64,000 bases of DNA from Spirometra erinaceieuropaei (taxonomy: Eukaryota > Platyhelminthes > Cestoda > Diphyllobothriidea > Diphyllobothriidae). The notes under the pieces were generated by a model. The model was not told the origin of the DNA and searched no databases. It was given only the letters and a program-made list of their open reading frames with translations. This document shows positions 34,113 through 46,822 of the stretch, in pieces (the stretch's first letter is position 1; the number at the start of each line of letters is the position of its first letter). The stretch covers positions 354,773 to 418,772 of the forward strand of contig CACRXP010000566.1 of the NCBI GenBank assembly GCA_902702965.1, given 5' to 3'. The position numbers and the translations under genes are program-made.

Positions 34113-36795
34113 GTACGTAGACCTTTCGAGACCTTGACGTTTTGTGACCCTTTTCGTACAATGACAATTTTTAGAGAAATATTTACAGAAATTCAATGTG
34201 CGCACTATTTTACATTATACAGCCCCTTGTCGAAAGTGTTGTTGTCCCGGAAATCTAAATATTTAATCGTTTATGAAGATATTTAAAACGTTTGCTCCCA
34301 CTTTTGACCTAATGCGGAATCAGCACTAGAATAGTTGTTTACAGATTATGGCATTCACGGTTGGGATGTAATTACATACTTAATAACATTGAATAGAAAG
34401 CAATAAAATGCTCACGGACATTTAGTCTAAATCGCCACAAAATATGCTGGGTTGCTCATAAATACCAACTACTTGGTATTCACGTAAACTTTTTTTGGAA
34501 AAAATATAACTCTCACTATTGTAGAATTATATATTTTGCGATCATTTCTGGTCACAGTATAAATGGCTTTCCTTTTTTACGGTCGAAACCGAGGTTATTA
34601 TAACCCTGTGATATCTACAGCTCTAATTGCAGTTTTGTGGCCCTTAAAATTTCAGTGATCAAACGCACAGTTAATTGACTGAAATCTTAAAAATTTAAAT
34701 ATAGTTTTAACATAGTTGTGATCTGTTATTGTGAAATTTCATATACGCACTTCTGCAAATATTGGCTAGTCTTAACTTACAGAAACTGAAATTATCAGAA
34801 GATAATTTCCCGTTGTCATATGCTTTAAAATTGACACTGCAGATGATGTATAAAGGATTATAGTCGACGATAAGTGGTGCAGTTGGCCGCGACTTTTTGT
34901 GGTGGATTAGATGTTCACTTAAACTTTGGCAATTTTGAAGGTAGCATTCTAGCCCAAAATTCGGTTTAAATTAATGGGATAATCATGGACGCAAACTGAG
35001 ATGAATATCATGAATGCCGGATCTTCTAAAGCCTTTTGCCGTTTCCGAATACAGCAACAAAACTGGATTTTTCGCTTGTATGTGGGGTTAAGAACCGATG
35101 TAACGATCTTCTAGGATAATAGCAATTCGCATCGTTGTGGCAGGACACGCGGTCACGAATCCGCAACTTACACACCGAAGCATAACATTTGTTATGAGTG
35201 AAAATATTCTGTCAAAGATTTAAGCATATTGTGCTTTTGCTGATAATTAAAAATTAGTTGTGGAAATTAAGTATTGTATTTATTCCTGTTAGCATGAAAG
35301 AATCCAAATCTTAGTTACTTTTGTTTTCGCAATATTAAAGATCTAGATTTGAAAGACCATCTCTCAGTGAAAGTATATTGAAACTTTCAAGGCGGTGCAG
35401 TTCTCACGAAAACCAAACAAGAAAAAGAACGCAATGGTATGAAGTTTGACTGATTGTCATGGCAGAAGCACATTTAATGTACAGTTTTATTTCAGTTGTA
35501 ATGCCCTAGAGACTTAATCAGATATTCCCGATTTGTATTTACAAAATATATCGTTTCGAATTCAAAAAACTAAACCATTTTACGTCAAAAGATGACTAAT
35601 CAGGCCGGCAACGCACCTCTGATCTCACTCTTGCCAGTCGTCAAATCTACTTTAACGTTACATGCAAAGGGTTTTAAGCAAATACCTGAAGGAACACTAT
35701 ATTTGCGCTTTATGAGAAGATGCATGCTGAAGCAAGACTTGCCTTTCCAGAAGCCGTTTTCCCAAGAGGACGTTTAAAAAGGCTGTAAGGTCTCTCTTAG
35801 CTAACCATAAGATACCCAGCTTGCCAATGATTCATGAGGAAACTCAGCTAGAGCGTAAACCCCAACCCATGGTTTGAAGTTCCGTAAAACGATTATTTCC
35901 TTTAGAGTATTTTGAGTCCGAGCATTCTCAACGTTGTTTGAATATTTTACTAAACACCCATGGTTACTCATGGGTGACATTTTGACTTCAGTGCATAATA
36001 TGAAAGCCAACCGAGCAAATAAGCAGTTGTCTAGGGCACAAAATACGATGGCTCTGGGGAAGCTCAAATGCCTTTTGATCATAAGCACGGCTCCAGTCCA
36101 CTAACAACTACTCAACAACCTTGTCTATGCTGGCCTTTCCTAAAGAATGGTAGTCCACCATTCGGGTTTGGTGTCTGCATTGTCGCGCAGAGCAAACACG
36201 CGAAATGAGTCATGACCGAAATTTCGTTAAATTTGTTAATTGTCATTCGTAGCTTAAATCAGAAAAAGACAGCTGTCAGGCAATCTAACAGGCGTGGATG
36301 GAAAAATCAGGACAGCTGGAGAAGAGGCAGAAAAAAAGACATTTTTTTCAGTTGAATGAACATTCCCAAGGGAACATTGTCTCGTCTCGTTGAGTGTACT
36401 CCAGGAAAACATTGAAAAAGACTTGGGAGTTTAAACAGCTGTCCTGGGGTAGTGGACGCCTCTACAAGAGTCCAATGAAGAATTCGGACGAAAATTTTAT
36501 AACGTGTTGTGTTAGTGCCCGCGTCTATGACGAGCCGACTGACAGTATGTACATCAATCGAAAGGGGGCCTACGTTTGCTTCGAGTCTTACATCAGCTAA
36601 CTGTTGATCTGATGCTGACAGTATCGTCCGACAGGGTTCTTGCGACGGCCTTAACCTCCGCATTCGGTACTACGTCGTTCAGGGATATGACCGACTGCTT
36701 AACATGCATAAAGACCGGTCAAAAAAACTCAATCTACTTGTTGCTTCCCAAAAAAATTGTAGTCAGTTCCTGTGAAAGATAGTACGTCGTAAAAT

Positions 36796-37167
36796 CAGGG
36801 AAAATCTCATCACGAAATATGGTACGGGAGGTCATTGCGCTTGTTGACGGATTGCGGACCTGAGAACCATGACTCGAGCAGCTAGCGGCTCACGCGGTTG
36901 TCATCCCCTGCGAGGATTTCGGCCTCTTGAAATTTGAAAATATTGCCGGGTCCCGTCAAATGGGCCGCCACCTGAGAGCTAGTGTCTCTCTCAACGTCAC
37001 ATGCGACGGGATACGGCCATATTTTCAAATACCAAGAGGCCGAAATCCTCGCAAGGGGTGACAACCGCGTGAGCCGCGAGCTGCTCGACTCATGGTTCTC
37101 AGGCCCGCAATCGATCAACAAGCATAATGATCTCCCGGTACCATATTCCGTGCTGAGATTTCCCTGA
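36796..37167. mobile_element. PLE family A copy A2: inverted endonuclease tails
   Basis: The left arm 36796-36962 (minus strand) and right arm 37000-37167 (plus strand) are inverted copies of the end of the GIY-YIG protein. The plus arm reads GHIFKYQEAEILARGDNRVS, RELLDSWFSGPQSINKHND and LPVPYSVLRF, then a stop. The spacer is about 40 bp. Together they would fold into a long hairpin. The GIY-YIG core itself is missing. Confidence 0.82.
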
Positions 37168-37620
37168 ACAGGAGAATCAGGCAGGTAGGGGGGGGGCGCG
37201 GGCGAGCAATTATCCCAGTGACAGTGAACCATTTTGCCGAGCAATGGTCACACCAGCATCCAGCACGGATGACGAAATCGCGGCCATTAACGACTCGGAC
37301 TAAGACCGACAAGCCACCACCTCATCAATTACGACCATAGCGATGATTGCGAGAACCGATAACTACAGTGCGCATACGGTCCCACGGTAGCCACGTGCTA
37401 CAAATACTGCACTCCTGGTGCCACCATCACCTTTATCTGCGAATGTCTCTGGTGATGGATTCGAGTGAGAATCCGAAACGTCAGGCCAATAAATTTCTTG
37501 TTCCAGTGATCGCATCTTCGTCTTCTGAACCACCACTCGGAACTCGCCTGTTCGCTTCTATCATCGTTGGACGTTCCGCCCGCTTTTTAGTCCATGCCCC
37601 TCATCTTAAAAAATATCATT
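37168..37620 (+). mobile_element. PLE family A copy A2: 3' region and pseudo-LTR with hammerhead-like motif
   Basis: Continues the plus arm of A2. The hammerhead-like segment is at 37445-37486: GTCT (stem I), CTGGTGA, stem II GGATTC/GAATCC (37457-37462 with 37469-37474), GAAAC, GTC, AGGC (stem I). The first core block has G for A at 37452. An overlapping frame starts at the ATG next to the core: MDSSENPKRQANKFLVPVIA, then EPPLGTRLFASI. The element ends in an ATTAACAT-rich tract. Confidence 0.75.
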
Positions 37621-37660
37621 AACATTATTAACATAACATTAACATATCATTAGCATACAG
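37613..37660 (+). repeat. ATTAACAT-type short tandem repeat
   Basis: Imperfect repeats of ATTAACAT/ATCATTAACATT directly at the end of PLE copy A2. Either a target-site microsatellite or an element tail. Confidence 0.75.
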
Positions 37661-39089
37661 CGGTCCGCTAAGCTAAGGCGATGGCAATGTTTTCACTTGG
37701 ACCAGGCCTCCATTATCCTACGGGTTCTGGACTTCCACAAGTATTCCCGTACGTATTTGACAGTGCGAATATTGCTACCGAAAACCAACTGGAAACGGTA
37801 TAGAGAAGGACCCCACATAACTGTCAGTAGGCTGTGGATTGTGTCATATGGGGTTTTATCTTGCCATACAACTGCAGGCTGTTGCAGAAATTGCATTGCC
37901 AACAACCATTACTTCCCACGACCTCACATCTTAACTCAAAAGCCGTTATTTTGGGAAATTTACTTTTTGATTATTGTTTAATTACTACTCTCATTGCCGT
38001 TTTCTCAAAATGACGTAGGATAAGACTTTCGGCGCAATCCAGAAAATGTCTGTGTTTTCTTTTATTTGGTCAATTAACTGTCTAGCGTGCTACCCCACCC
38101 ATAAAACCCCCTTACCATAACTCATGTATGGTACCATCCACAGTCTACTGGAAATTAAGTAGGGTCATTTTATCTACCGCTGCCAACCAACTTGGCCTGA
38201 TATGCGGTCGTCGGCTTCGCATTCAAGGGAGTAGGCGCAGTATTGGGTAACCTGCGCGTGTATTAGTCTGTGGTGAGATGGAGTTTTGCAGCGTTAGTCC
38301 CACCCTCACTAATCTTGCTTCGTTATCAAACAATTCCAAAGCGACGACGATCGCAGTGACGATCAAAATGTGGGATCTATTTCTCACTCCGGTGTACTAA
38401 GCTAGGGAAAATGTGAGAAGAATTTCGCGTAGGCGAGTTTGAAAAGAAATTCACCGATTTAAGGAATCATTGCTGTTCTGGCATTCCTCCAAGTCATGAC
38501 CGGTAGATCGTTGTGGTCAATTCAAGCACATTGGCCTGACACTACAAATCAATAATTCTGTGGTGTCCGAGTCCTGGACTACTTTTGGTAGCAGCTGCCG
38601 TATGCGCTGGTTGTTAAACTGTGCGAATTTTGATCTTAAAGACCAAATAAACGCCCGGCGACCCCAGGACATACTTGTGGACATTTGTTGAACCTATAGG
38701 GGCTCTTTGATGATAACTCCGTAGACCTTGAGGTGATACAACCGCAGGCAGTGGGGACAGATGAAATTGTTGGATGCTCAGGAAGTGTAGTAGTAACAGC
38801 TGTTGATCAGGCACCACACGCTTATGTGACATAACGCCTGCCGACGTCCATTCTTGCTGACACATCAATCCACATTTGAGTCCGTAACGGTCATGATTTC
38901 ACTTCTCTTGTTGGCTACTGGCTTCCAAATCATCTGACGACTTGATTCGCCGGTCAAGTCATCAGATTGTTAATGGACTGCTTCGCCTCCTACAACGAGC
39001 CACGAAGATGTAGGACCTGTAGCGGCTAAGCGGTGATGGTGTACGCTCAGTACGCCACAACTTCCGGCCATACCTCTAGTTGTTAGAAG

Positions 39090-39560
39090 CAGGACGCCAT
39101 TTGGTTGGAACACTTTATTCTGTACAGGATAGTGAAGGGGAAATTTGGCAACCGGACGAGGAGGCGTCCGGCGCCGCGGAGGCGGCGTCCGTGAGGGCGA
39201 CGAGCCCTGTGTCGCCGAAGGTCGCCGCCGCAAAAGTGTCGTTACAGATTGTTTACGCTAGTGGTCTGGCTGTGCCCGCCAATGAACCAATCAGGGAGAA
39301 GAGGTGCGTTGATTGGCTCCGAGCCCACGCGAAGGTAATGATAAGCCTCGCGTGGTGCAGGCAGAGAATCGACCGAATGCGTGGTGCAGACAATGAATTG
39401 CAACGAGACAAATCGAAGCCGGGCAGACGTGCGTGCCATAGCAGGCTGTCGCCAGGACACAGGTGCAGGCGCTAGAGAGAGGCGCGAGGTAACCGTAATG
39501 GCTGTCCACTACAGACCCAGATCGAGGGGACGAGACGCGTTACTTAGGCTGCGTACCCGT
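39090..39560 (+). other. GC-rich patch with open frames on both strands
   Basis: Clearly richer in GC and CpG than its surroundings (for example GGCGCCGCGGAGGCGGCGTC). A plus-strand frame of 131 residues (39080-39475) has no recognisable domain. Could be an old transposon piece or a CpG-rich regulatory patch; the sequence does not decide. Confidence 0.35.
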
Positions 39561-39714
39561 GACAAATGTCGAATATGGTGAATGCGATGTCACGCCTAGG
39601 CACAGTCGCATGTCGTCTGCGCCCAGTCCTTGCATTAGGGGGTTGAGCGAGTCGTAACTCTTGCTGGTGCCTTCGATGGGAAAGAGGGCGTAAGGTAGAC
39701 TAATGATTGTCTAC

Positions 39715-39984
39715 CAAAAAAGATTGTGCATGTTTCCCATAAAATATACTTGAATTTATAAAACAATCAAAAATCAATGCGAAAAATGCCGACTAGGTAA
39801 GTAGTCATTTTTGCTGAGTACAGTTTCTACTAGAGTTCGAAAATAAATGGATTGAAAATACGAAATCCTGGCGAGCTCGAAATACCGTAGAGTTATGCCA
39901 CATGTTACTCATTATTACAGGCTTACCTAAGTAATCCTTCCAAACTGAAAACGCATTTCAGAAGTTCGGTTCGTATCTCATGAG
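39715..39984. mobile_element. Foldback element, right arm only (diverged)
   Basis: TGTGCATGTTTCCCATAAAA through AACGCATTTCAGAAGTTCGG and CTCATGAG. Matches the right arm of complete copies; the left arm and centre are absent. Confidence 0.6.
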
Positions 39985-41007
39985 ATCTTGATTCACAAAG
40001 ACCAGTTAACGTGTAACTCGTATATAGTATAAGCCCGTTTTTGCAAACACCTCTGTGTGGTAAGAGAGTACTTCTGCCCCCAATCGTTTATTCCTCGAAG
40101 CAGTAGACTTACGGCCAGTATGGGATGACTTTCTGCACAAAAATTAAAATATGAGCTGAATCATTAGAAACTATAAGCATACGGAGCACGCACTTTATAA
40201 AACAAAGCTGGTCTTTATGATAGAACGAAGACCTCGACGTGAATATGCCTGTTTTATGTCCGTGGTTATAAAATTATTTGCGGCCCCGATCTAATTACTT
40301 TCAATAAGGATTTCCCAAGTAGTTACTGGCGTCTTTATTATTAGCCAATTAAAAATTAACACGACAGACGTGCCAAAAACCGCTGGATATATGCGCCCCT
40401 AGAATAGTGTTGTACCTTTGCTGCAGAGGCTTTCCAGACATTAGTTGCCCATATGTCACATTAGCCTCGTTGGTGTTCCAAATCAGTTGATTGCATAATC
40501 CTAGTTTTATTATCCATTCATCCGTAGACTTAGCATAGGCCCACGGCGTGCTAATAGGTGGCTGTTAGGATTTTGTTCTTTTGTAATGTGTTCAACGGAC
40601 TAAATTCTCAGCCAGTCATCCTTGCATCCGCGTTCTTATATCAAATTATGAGCATGGAGAGTGTCGGGGCCGGTCGTCCTGGAAGACGTATAAAGTCTCT
40701 TGTCGTTCAGGTTTGTTTCAACGGCGAACTAATTCTCGGATAAATCTGCTTAAAATGGTGCTATCTTCAAGCTCCCTACGCAGCTATTCAGGGGTTTCTG
40801 TGCAAAAGGACAGTTCACTTATTTCCAGCCTAGGGTGTGGAATTTAACTGATGATAAATGCGAAGTAAATTTATTCATGAAATTTTAAATGACAGTGAAT
40901 TTACTCCCTGATTGTTTGGCCGTCTCTTGGAGTGTAATGATTACTTTGTTGGATTTATTGAAGTTTGCGAAGACGGAAAACTTGAAGATAGCAAAATATT
41001 GGAGGGG

Positions 41008-41770
41008 GTACCGGTAAAGTCAGGGGAAGCCGGGATAACCATTGCTGGTTTACTAAACATAGTTGACGAGTCATAGTCATGACTGTCTTGGTAGCTCTAG
41101 ATTTGGTCGATGGGCGCAACGGGGTGAGCGCGTGTCGGTATTCGGTCAGTTGACCTTTACACACAACGAAACGCCTCCAGATCCTTGCGTCCGAGGCCAA
41201 AAAATGGACGTGATGTGCCCTACTTCCACTAACTTGCAGTATGTGCGATGGGTTATTATTTGGAATGTTACTCATCTTGGCGGTCGCCAGCAACCACGTT
41301 CGCCGAGTGTCCCAAAGAGTAGGTTCAGCACTGTTAACTTGTGCGCGAATTACTTAGTAACGTGGCAGACTTGCGCATCAATCTCAACACCCTCTCTTCC
41401 CTCGCCCACCGGACAAGACAATGTCAGGACTGGAGGTAGGCTCGAGGGCAGTAAATGAAAGGCTGGACAACCCTCTACGCGTGCCGCGGTCGAACTTATC
41501 CCCCGTGAACTTCACCAAGATTCCACAGAATCGAGGGGAGGGGGGCGACTTGGATCCCGCCTTCATGAGGGTGTTGTCGAGACCAGACTGGGAAGTAGCC
41601 TTGAGTTTTACTCCCAGCCCTCGAGCCAAGTAGCCCACATAAACACACGACTGACTACGAGGACCGAATTATCCAACCGAGTAAAAGCATTATAAGCCAC
41701 GACTTTGGCGCATCGGTATAGTTTCAAGGCACGTCAGATTTCTTTTAGTGAGAAATGTGCTGATCAGCCG
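41008..41770. repeat. Degenerate SINE-like and repeat-E-like sequence
   Basis: 41008-41090 resembles the SINE tail in minus orientation (AAGCCGGGATAACCATTGCTGG against the 29.1-kb SINE). 41380-41770 shares blocks with repeat E (CTTTGGCGCATCGGTATAGT, GGCACGTCAGATTTCTTTTA). Both are heavily diverged. A similar repeat-E block is visible near 49440-49520. Confidence 0.4.
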
Positions 41771-42472
41771 TAGGAATGAATTTCACGGTTTTGTCTTTGA
41801 ACGCTCTTCTCTCTTCTATGCGTTAGGCCATTGTCCTAGCCTGTCAGTCATCTGACGCTGTTGAAGTAGCGTTAATGAGGCAGTCTAGAGGGGCTGGCAA
41901 AGTGACAGAATGGAAGATCCTGTAGCTGAATGACCGTTTCTCCTTGTTACCGGTGCGATGTTGATACATAACTCAAAGACATCTCGCTGTTACTCGCGTC
42001 ACCTTGTTCCTGGTCGCCATATCCATGACGGAGAAACATTTCTCAACTCACAAAGATAGATCTCAGTTGTCCGCACTGGATCTAAGGTGTGTTCAGCGTG
42101 CTTTCATGCGGTATCGTTGACTTGCCAAAATATCCTCCGGGAGGTTATGCTTTGGATATTGCATCTACCTATATATGTATGCTTTTCAGAGTGAACGCTT
42201 ATTGAAGCGGCCGGAAGACACCTGTCTGTTTGGCAAGGAGAAAGTTGTAGTCGACCAAATTCGCTTCAAGCGTGCAACTTGCTACATCCAACACTTATTT
42301 CTGAATCAGGTGCATGTTTATAAGAAGCCTGGCTTATCGTGTGACATGTCTAACCCAGCCTATTCTCCTTACAAGGGGAAGCACAAACGCCCAGGGATAT
42401 TATTTGTAAAATAATTAAGTTGCAATTTCAGACTTAGAGGACTGTGGTCAGTTTTACGCAACATTATGCATT

Positions 42473-43306
42473 NNNNNNNNNNNNNNNNNNNNNNNNNNNN
42501 NNNNNNNNNNNNNNNNNNNNNNNNNNNNNNNNNNNNNNNNNNNNNNNNNNNNNNNNNNNNNNNNNNNNNNNNNNNNNNNNNNNNNNNNNNNNNNNNNNNN
42601 NNNNNNNNNNNNNNNNNNNNNNNNNNNNNNNNNNNNNNNNNNNNNNNNNNNNNNNNNNNNNNNNNNNNNNNNNNNNNNNNNNNNNNNNNNNNNNNNNNNN
42701 NNNNNNNNNNNNNNNNNNNNNNNNNNNNNNNNNNNNNNNNNNNNNNNNNNNNNNNNNNNNNNNNNNNNNNNNNNNNNNNNNNNNNNNNNNNNNNNNNNNN
42801 NNNNNNNNNNNNNNNNNNNNNNNNNNNNNNNNNNNNNNNNNNNNNNNNNNNNNNNNNNNNNNNNNNNNNNNNNNNNNNNNNNNNNNNNNNNNNNNNNNNN
42901 NNNNNNNNNNNNNNNNNNNNNNNNNNNNNNNNNNNNNNNNNNNNNNNNNNNNNNNNNNNNNNNNNNNNNNNNNNNNNNNNNNNNNNNNNNNNNNNNNNNN
43001 NNNNNNNNNNNNNNNNNNNNNNNNNNNNNNNNNNNNNNNNNNNNNNNNNNNNNNNNNNNNNNNNNNNNNNNNNNNNNNNNNNNNNNNNNNNNNNNNNNNN
43101 NNNNNNNNNNNNNNNNNNNNNNNNNNNNNNNNNNNNNNNNNNNNNNNNNNNNNNNNNNNNNNNNNNNNNNNNNNNNNNNNNNNNNNNNNNNNNNNNNNNN
43201 NNNNNNNNNNNNNNNNNNNNNNNNNNNNNNNNNNNNNNNNNNNNNNNNNNNNNNNNNNNNNNNNNNNNNNNNNNNNNNNNNNNNNNNNNNNNNNNNNNNN
43301 NNNNNN
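42473..43306. other. Assembly gap (834 N)
   Basis: Run of N. The long open frames reported across it are artefacts. The size is not a round number, so it may be an estimated gap length. Confidence 0.99.
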
Positions 43307-43780
43307 GTTGTGGTAAAAGTGGTGACGATGGTGTTGGCGCGCCCAAAACTGGCCACGCGGTAGATGCGCTGGACCAACACGGAGACCATATCGGATTCTG
43401 GCAGGCGTTATCAGAATGTGCACCATAACAAGTGCTAACATTCGGGGTGTGAGCTCAGGCTCAGTTTCCGGCTCATGTCTAAACTGGGATCTCTGCCGCC
43501 CCCGTTTTTGATTTTGGTTAACATTATGGTCAGGTGTAGTGTGAACCAGCGGGTTTGCAGTGAAGCACCAAGGTGTGGGCTCGGTCGCACCATCCATCCG
43601 CGCCCTCCCCAGCCTCTGGCCTTCTAGACTATGTCTTGACACCGGTCTAGGTGGGGAGCCGAGAGTGCGGTAGATGTTGTGCAAATCTACTACCGCTATA
43701 AACAAACTCGCACACACGTCACCGTGCCTGCTTTCACCTTCCTGCGGAGCACACGGTGGACATCGTCGGGACGCAATCAA
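43307..43780 (-). other. Open reading frame running into the gap, unidentified
   Basis: The minus strand is open for about 158 codons from 43780 to the gap edge, rich in Arg, Pro and His (for example PDHNVNQNQKRGRQRSQFRH). No domain recognised. Base composition is richer in GC than the intron around it. It might be transposon-derived coding sequence continuing into the gap, or chance. Confidence 0.25.
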
Positions 43781-46509
43781 ATTGACAATGGTGACGGTGG
43801 TTATGTTAGGAATAATGTAGACGATGAATCGGCTGTAACCTTGCGTTAATGATGATCGAGGTTTGCAGAGTGAGACCAGTGTACGTGCATCACCAGCTTT
43901 GAATTTCGCCTGTCCTCTTAATTTAGTAAAATTGACTGATTAAGAATGTTTAAGACTGTTTCGTGAGAGCTTTTTTCTTTATCAAGTTAAGAATTTACTT
44001 TCAGTTTACAGCTTTTAACGCGGTAGGGCTTTTCTATCTTTGACCGCTGAATTACCTCAACCGTGGGGCTTTTTCCAAACGATACAGTGTAAGTTTCATT
44101 CAATCCCATAACTGAAGGTGAAAGTTCGAGTTCCAGGTTTATGTACGGGTAAAAGGTGGACTGGTCGAGCACAGGAATGGATTTTTTATTGTTCTAAGCT
44201 TTCGAACTAGTGAAGGTGTCCACCGTCAGGAACAGTGGCAACAATTCTGACAATTTCGACACGGGACGTGATACATTATCCCTAGATTTCTCCTCGGGGT
44301 ATAACTGCTGTTTAATATTCATGATCTTGCTGTACACGAATGGGTTGGACCGGTGTAGAAGTCTACTACCTAGTTACTCAGCAATGCGCTCGGTCGCTCC
44401 TGAGAGTCCTTTATTTATGGCAGAGAATGCCATATCTTTGGAGGAGAGTTGCTATTTGGGTCCTCTGGGAGCGATCGCGTAGGAAGCTACTTAAAAGTGT
44501 CTTCAGATAGTCATCCTCGTTCGTGAGAAGTCAGATTTTACAAGCTAATAAGATTTACGTGTCATTTCTTGCCTAACTATGAATTTGCCCCCAAGGCGGG
44601 TGTTGAAGTAGACCAGTTGGTTGCGTTTCAACTTGCGCCTGGGGTATCCAGGAGAAATTGCCAACGACGTTACTTCGGGCTGAAATAACGGCAGAATTTG
44701 TTAGTATACCTCCAATGCCGCAGGGAATGAGAGCCTTTCCCTGTTGTTCTGTCCTCTAAACGCGCTTGCAGTCGCACGGCAGTGTAATAGGCAACTGAGG
44801 GCACTGTATAAATGTATGCATTTAAACAAGAAGGCGTTTTTGATCTGGAAAGAGTACTTAGTTGGTTTTAATATTTGCAGTCAAACAGCACTGTCTTGAA
44901 CTGTTTCCGTCGGAAGAGGATGCTGACTTTAAACTGCGCATTTTCCTAACTATCTGCAAACGTTACACCTGTTAAAAAATGACTGCGGAATTACAGTGAC
45001 ATTTCTATTGATCTTCAAAAAATTGTGTGTGAAAATATACTTCCCTGTGCGACATTTTTTGCACCAGCCTTCCGTGTCTTTCAGTTTTTGATGCGTCCTT
45101 TGATTCCCTAACAATTTCAGAATCAAGTAACCCCTGTATTTGTGGTCAGGTTTTCTGAACCACGCGCTGAGTACTCTTCAGGTAAGAAGCTGAGTCATGG
45201 AAAATCCGTTACTACAAGTCTTTTAAACCGCAGATGCTGTCGCCCTTGGTATAATATGTTATAAGGACGGAATTTGCTAAGCTATAAGTGTAAAATGATA
45301 TGTTGTGCCTTCCTTTTATAAAATTTATCTGTGTCTACAAATATCTAAAATAATCAGTGGAAAATGTTATACAAGTAAAACGGCTGAGTTCAACGCGCAC
45401 AAAACACGCATCCAAATGTGCGGAAAGTTTGACCCATGTAAAATGGATTCAGCTAACTCGTAAACAGACTTTCAGAAATGACAAAAGTTAGTAAATACAT
45501 GCACCCTCGTAGAACCAGTCTCGCATGGAACATTTCTGCTGATGCCGTTAACCCAAACCTATTGGCCTACTTAAGTTGGCCTGTTTACTCCAAATACCCA
45601 GAAATTCATATTTTACTGTGGCTCCAATCTGGGTTCAATCTCAGTAATTCTGACGGGCATTCTGCGATGAAATATCTTTCCGTTTGAACACTTGTATCAT
45701 ATTGTCAGTCCAGTAGATTGGTAGAATATCTCGTTCCGTTTTACCTTACGCTGACTTCCTCTAAATCCACACCCGATAACGGCTTTTAGGCATTTAAAAC
45801 TAGCTAGACACATGATGATAATTGGCAATTTAGCTTTGTAAGCGTATGTCCTAATCTTCAAAGAAACATTTACTGCGCCTCTGGTGATCATTCAGACAAG
45901 ATCGAACAAACGACTTGTTCGGTCTCCTCAGCTGAAATTTTGTCATGTGCAGCTGTACAAACCTTAGCCAAGAATTTTCTCCTTCAAGTGCTATATGGTC
46001 ATTTTTTAAGCTCCATTCCACATTCAATTAACACTTCTGCCATCCAAGTCGTTTCGGATTTAAATCACAGTCAGTTAATTAGAGCTCACGAAATCTGGAC
46101 AGGCAAGCATTTGAGTCTAGAACGGACAAGCGAAGGAGCACTATTACGCACCCACTGCCCCCCATGCACGTAGCACGCGAGGCGTAGTAATTAATTTTGT
46201 ACCGATATGTCTGAAATTAGTCCTAGTCTTATTATTTTTTGAGCTCGGTGAAAGCCGATCTCTGTCTTGCCAGTAGTCAAGCCGCTGGTCCTAAAAGAAC
46301 TGCGGTCTTGTAAAGAGAATTAACTACATTACGCTGTTATGTGAACTCCCGTAAATTGGACAAACCTCAGAGTTACAGATAGGGCGAAGAGAACTCAGGA
46401 AGCCGCGGTACAGTAACACGGTTTTTGAAGAGATGCCATGTAATATGGTTCACCAAACATATAGGAGAGAAAATGGGCAATTTTGTGCTATTCGTTCTAA
46501 CAAGAGTGT

Positions 46510-46822
46510 TAAACTCTAAGAAGACGAAGATGCGACCACTGAAACAAAAATGTATTGGCCTAATGTTTCGGATTCTCACTCGCACTCGTCATCAGAGACG
46601 GTCGCAGATAAGAGAGGTGTTGACACAAGGCGGGCAACCAACAATCCCACTGACAGTGAGCCAGACTGCTTAGAGTTCGTCACGCCAGCATCCAACACGG
46701 ATGATGAAAATCGGCAATTAAAGACTCGGACGCGGACTGACGAGCCATCATCGCCTTAATTACGGCTCCCGCGCTGATCATTGGGACCGTTATTTATAGC
46801 AACCATGTGACCACACGGCAAC
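46510..46822. mobile_element. PLE family A copy A3, left part: opposed pseudo-LTR and 3' tail
   Basis: 46510-46625 is pseudo-LTR in minus orientation with a hammerhead-like motif at 46556-46602 (CTGATGA and GAAAC intact, GTC changed to ATT). 46640-46822 is plus-strand 3' region matching 37220-37375 (TCCCACTGACAGTGAGCCA, CGCCAGCATCCAACACGGAT). The plus-strand part is broken at 46823 by a foldback element and continues at 47818. Confidence 0.72.

Noticed and set aside
42369..43780. Long open frames of 290-438 residues
   Set aside because: They are strings of unknown residues across the N gap.
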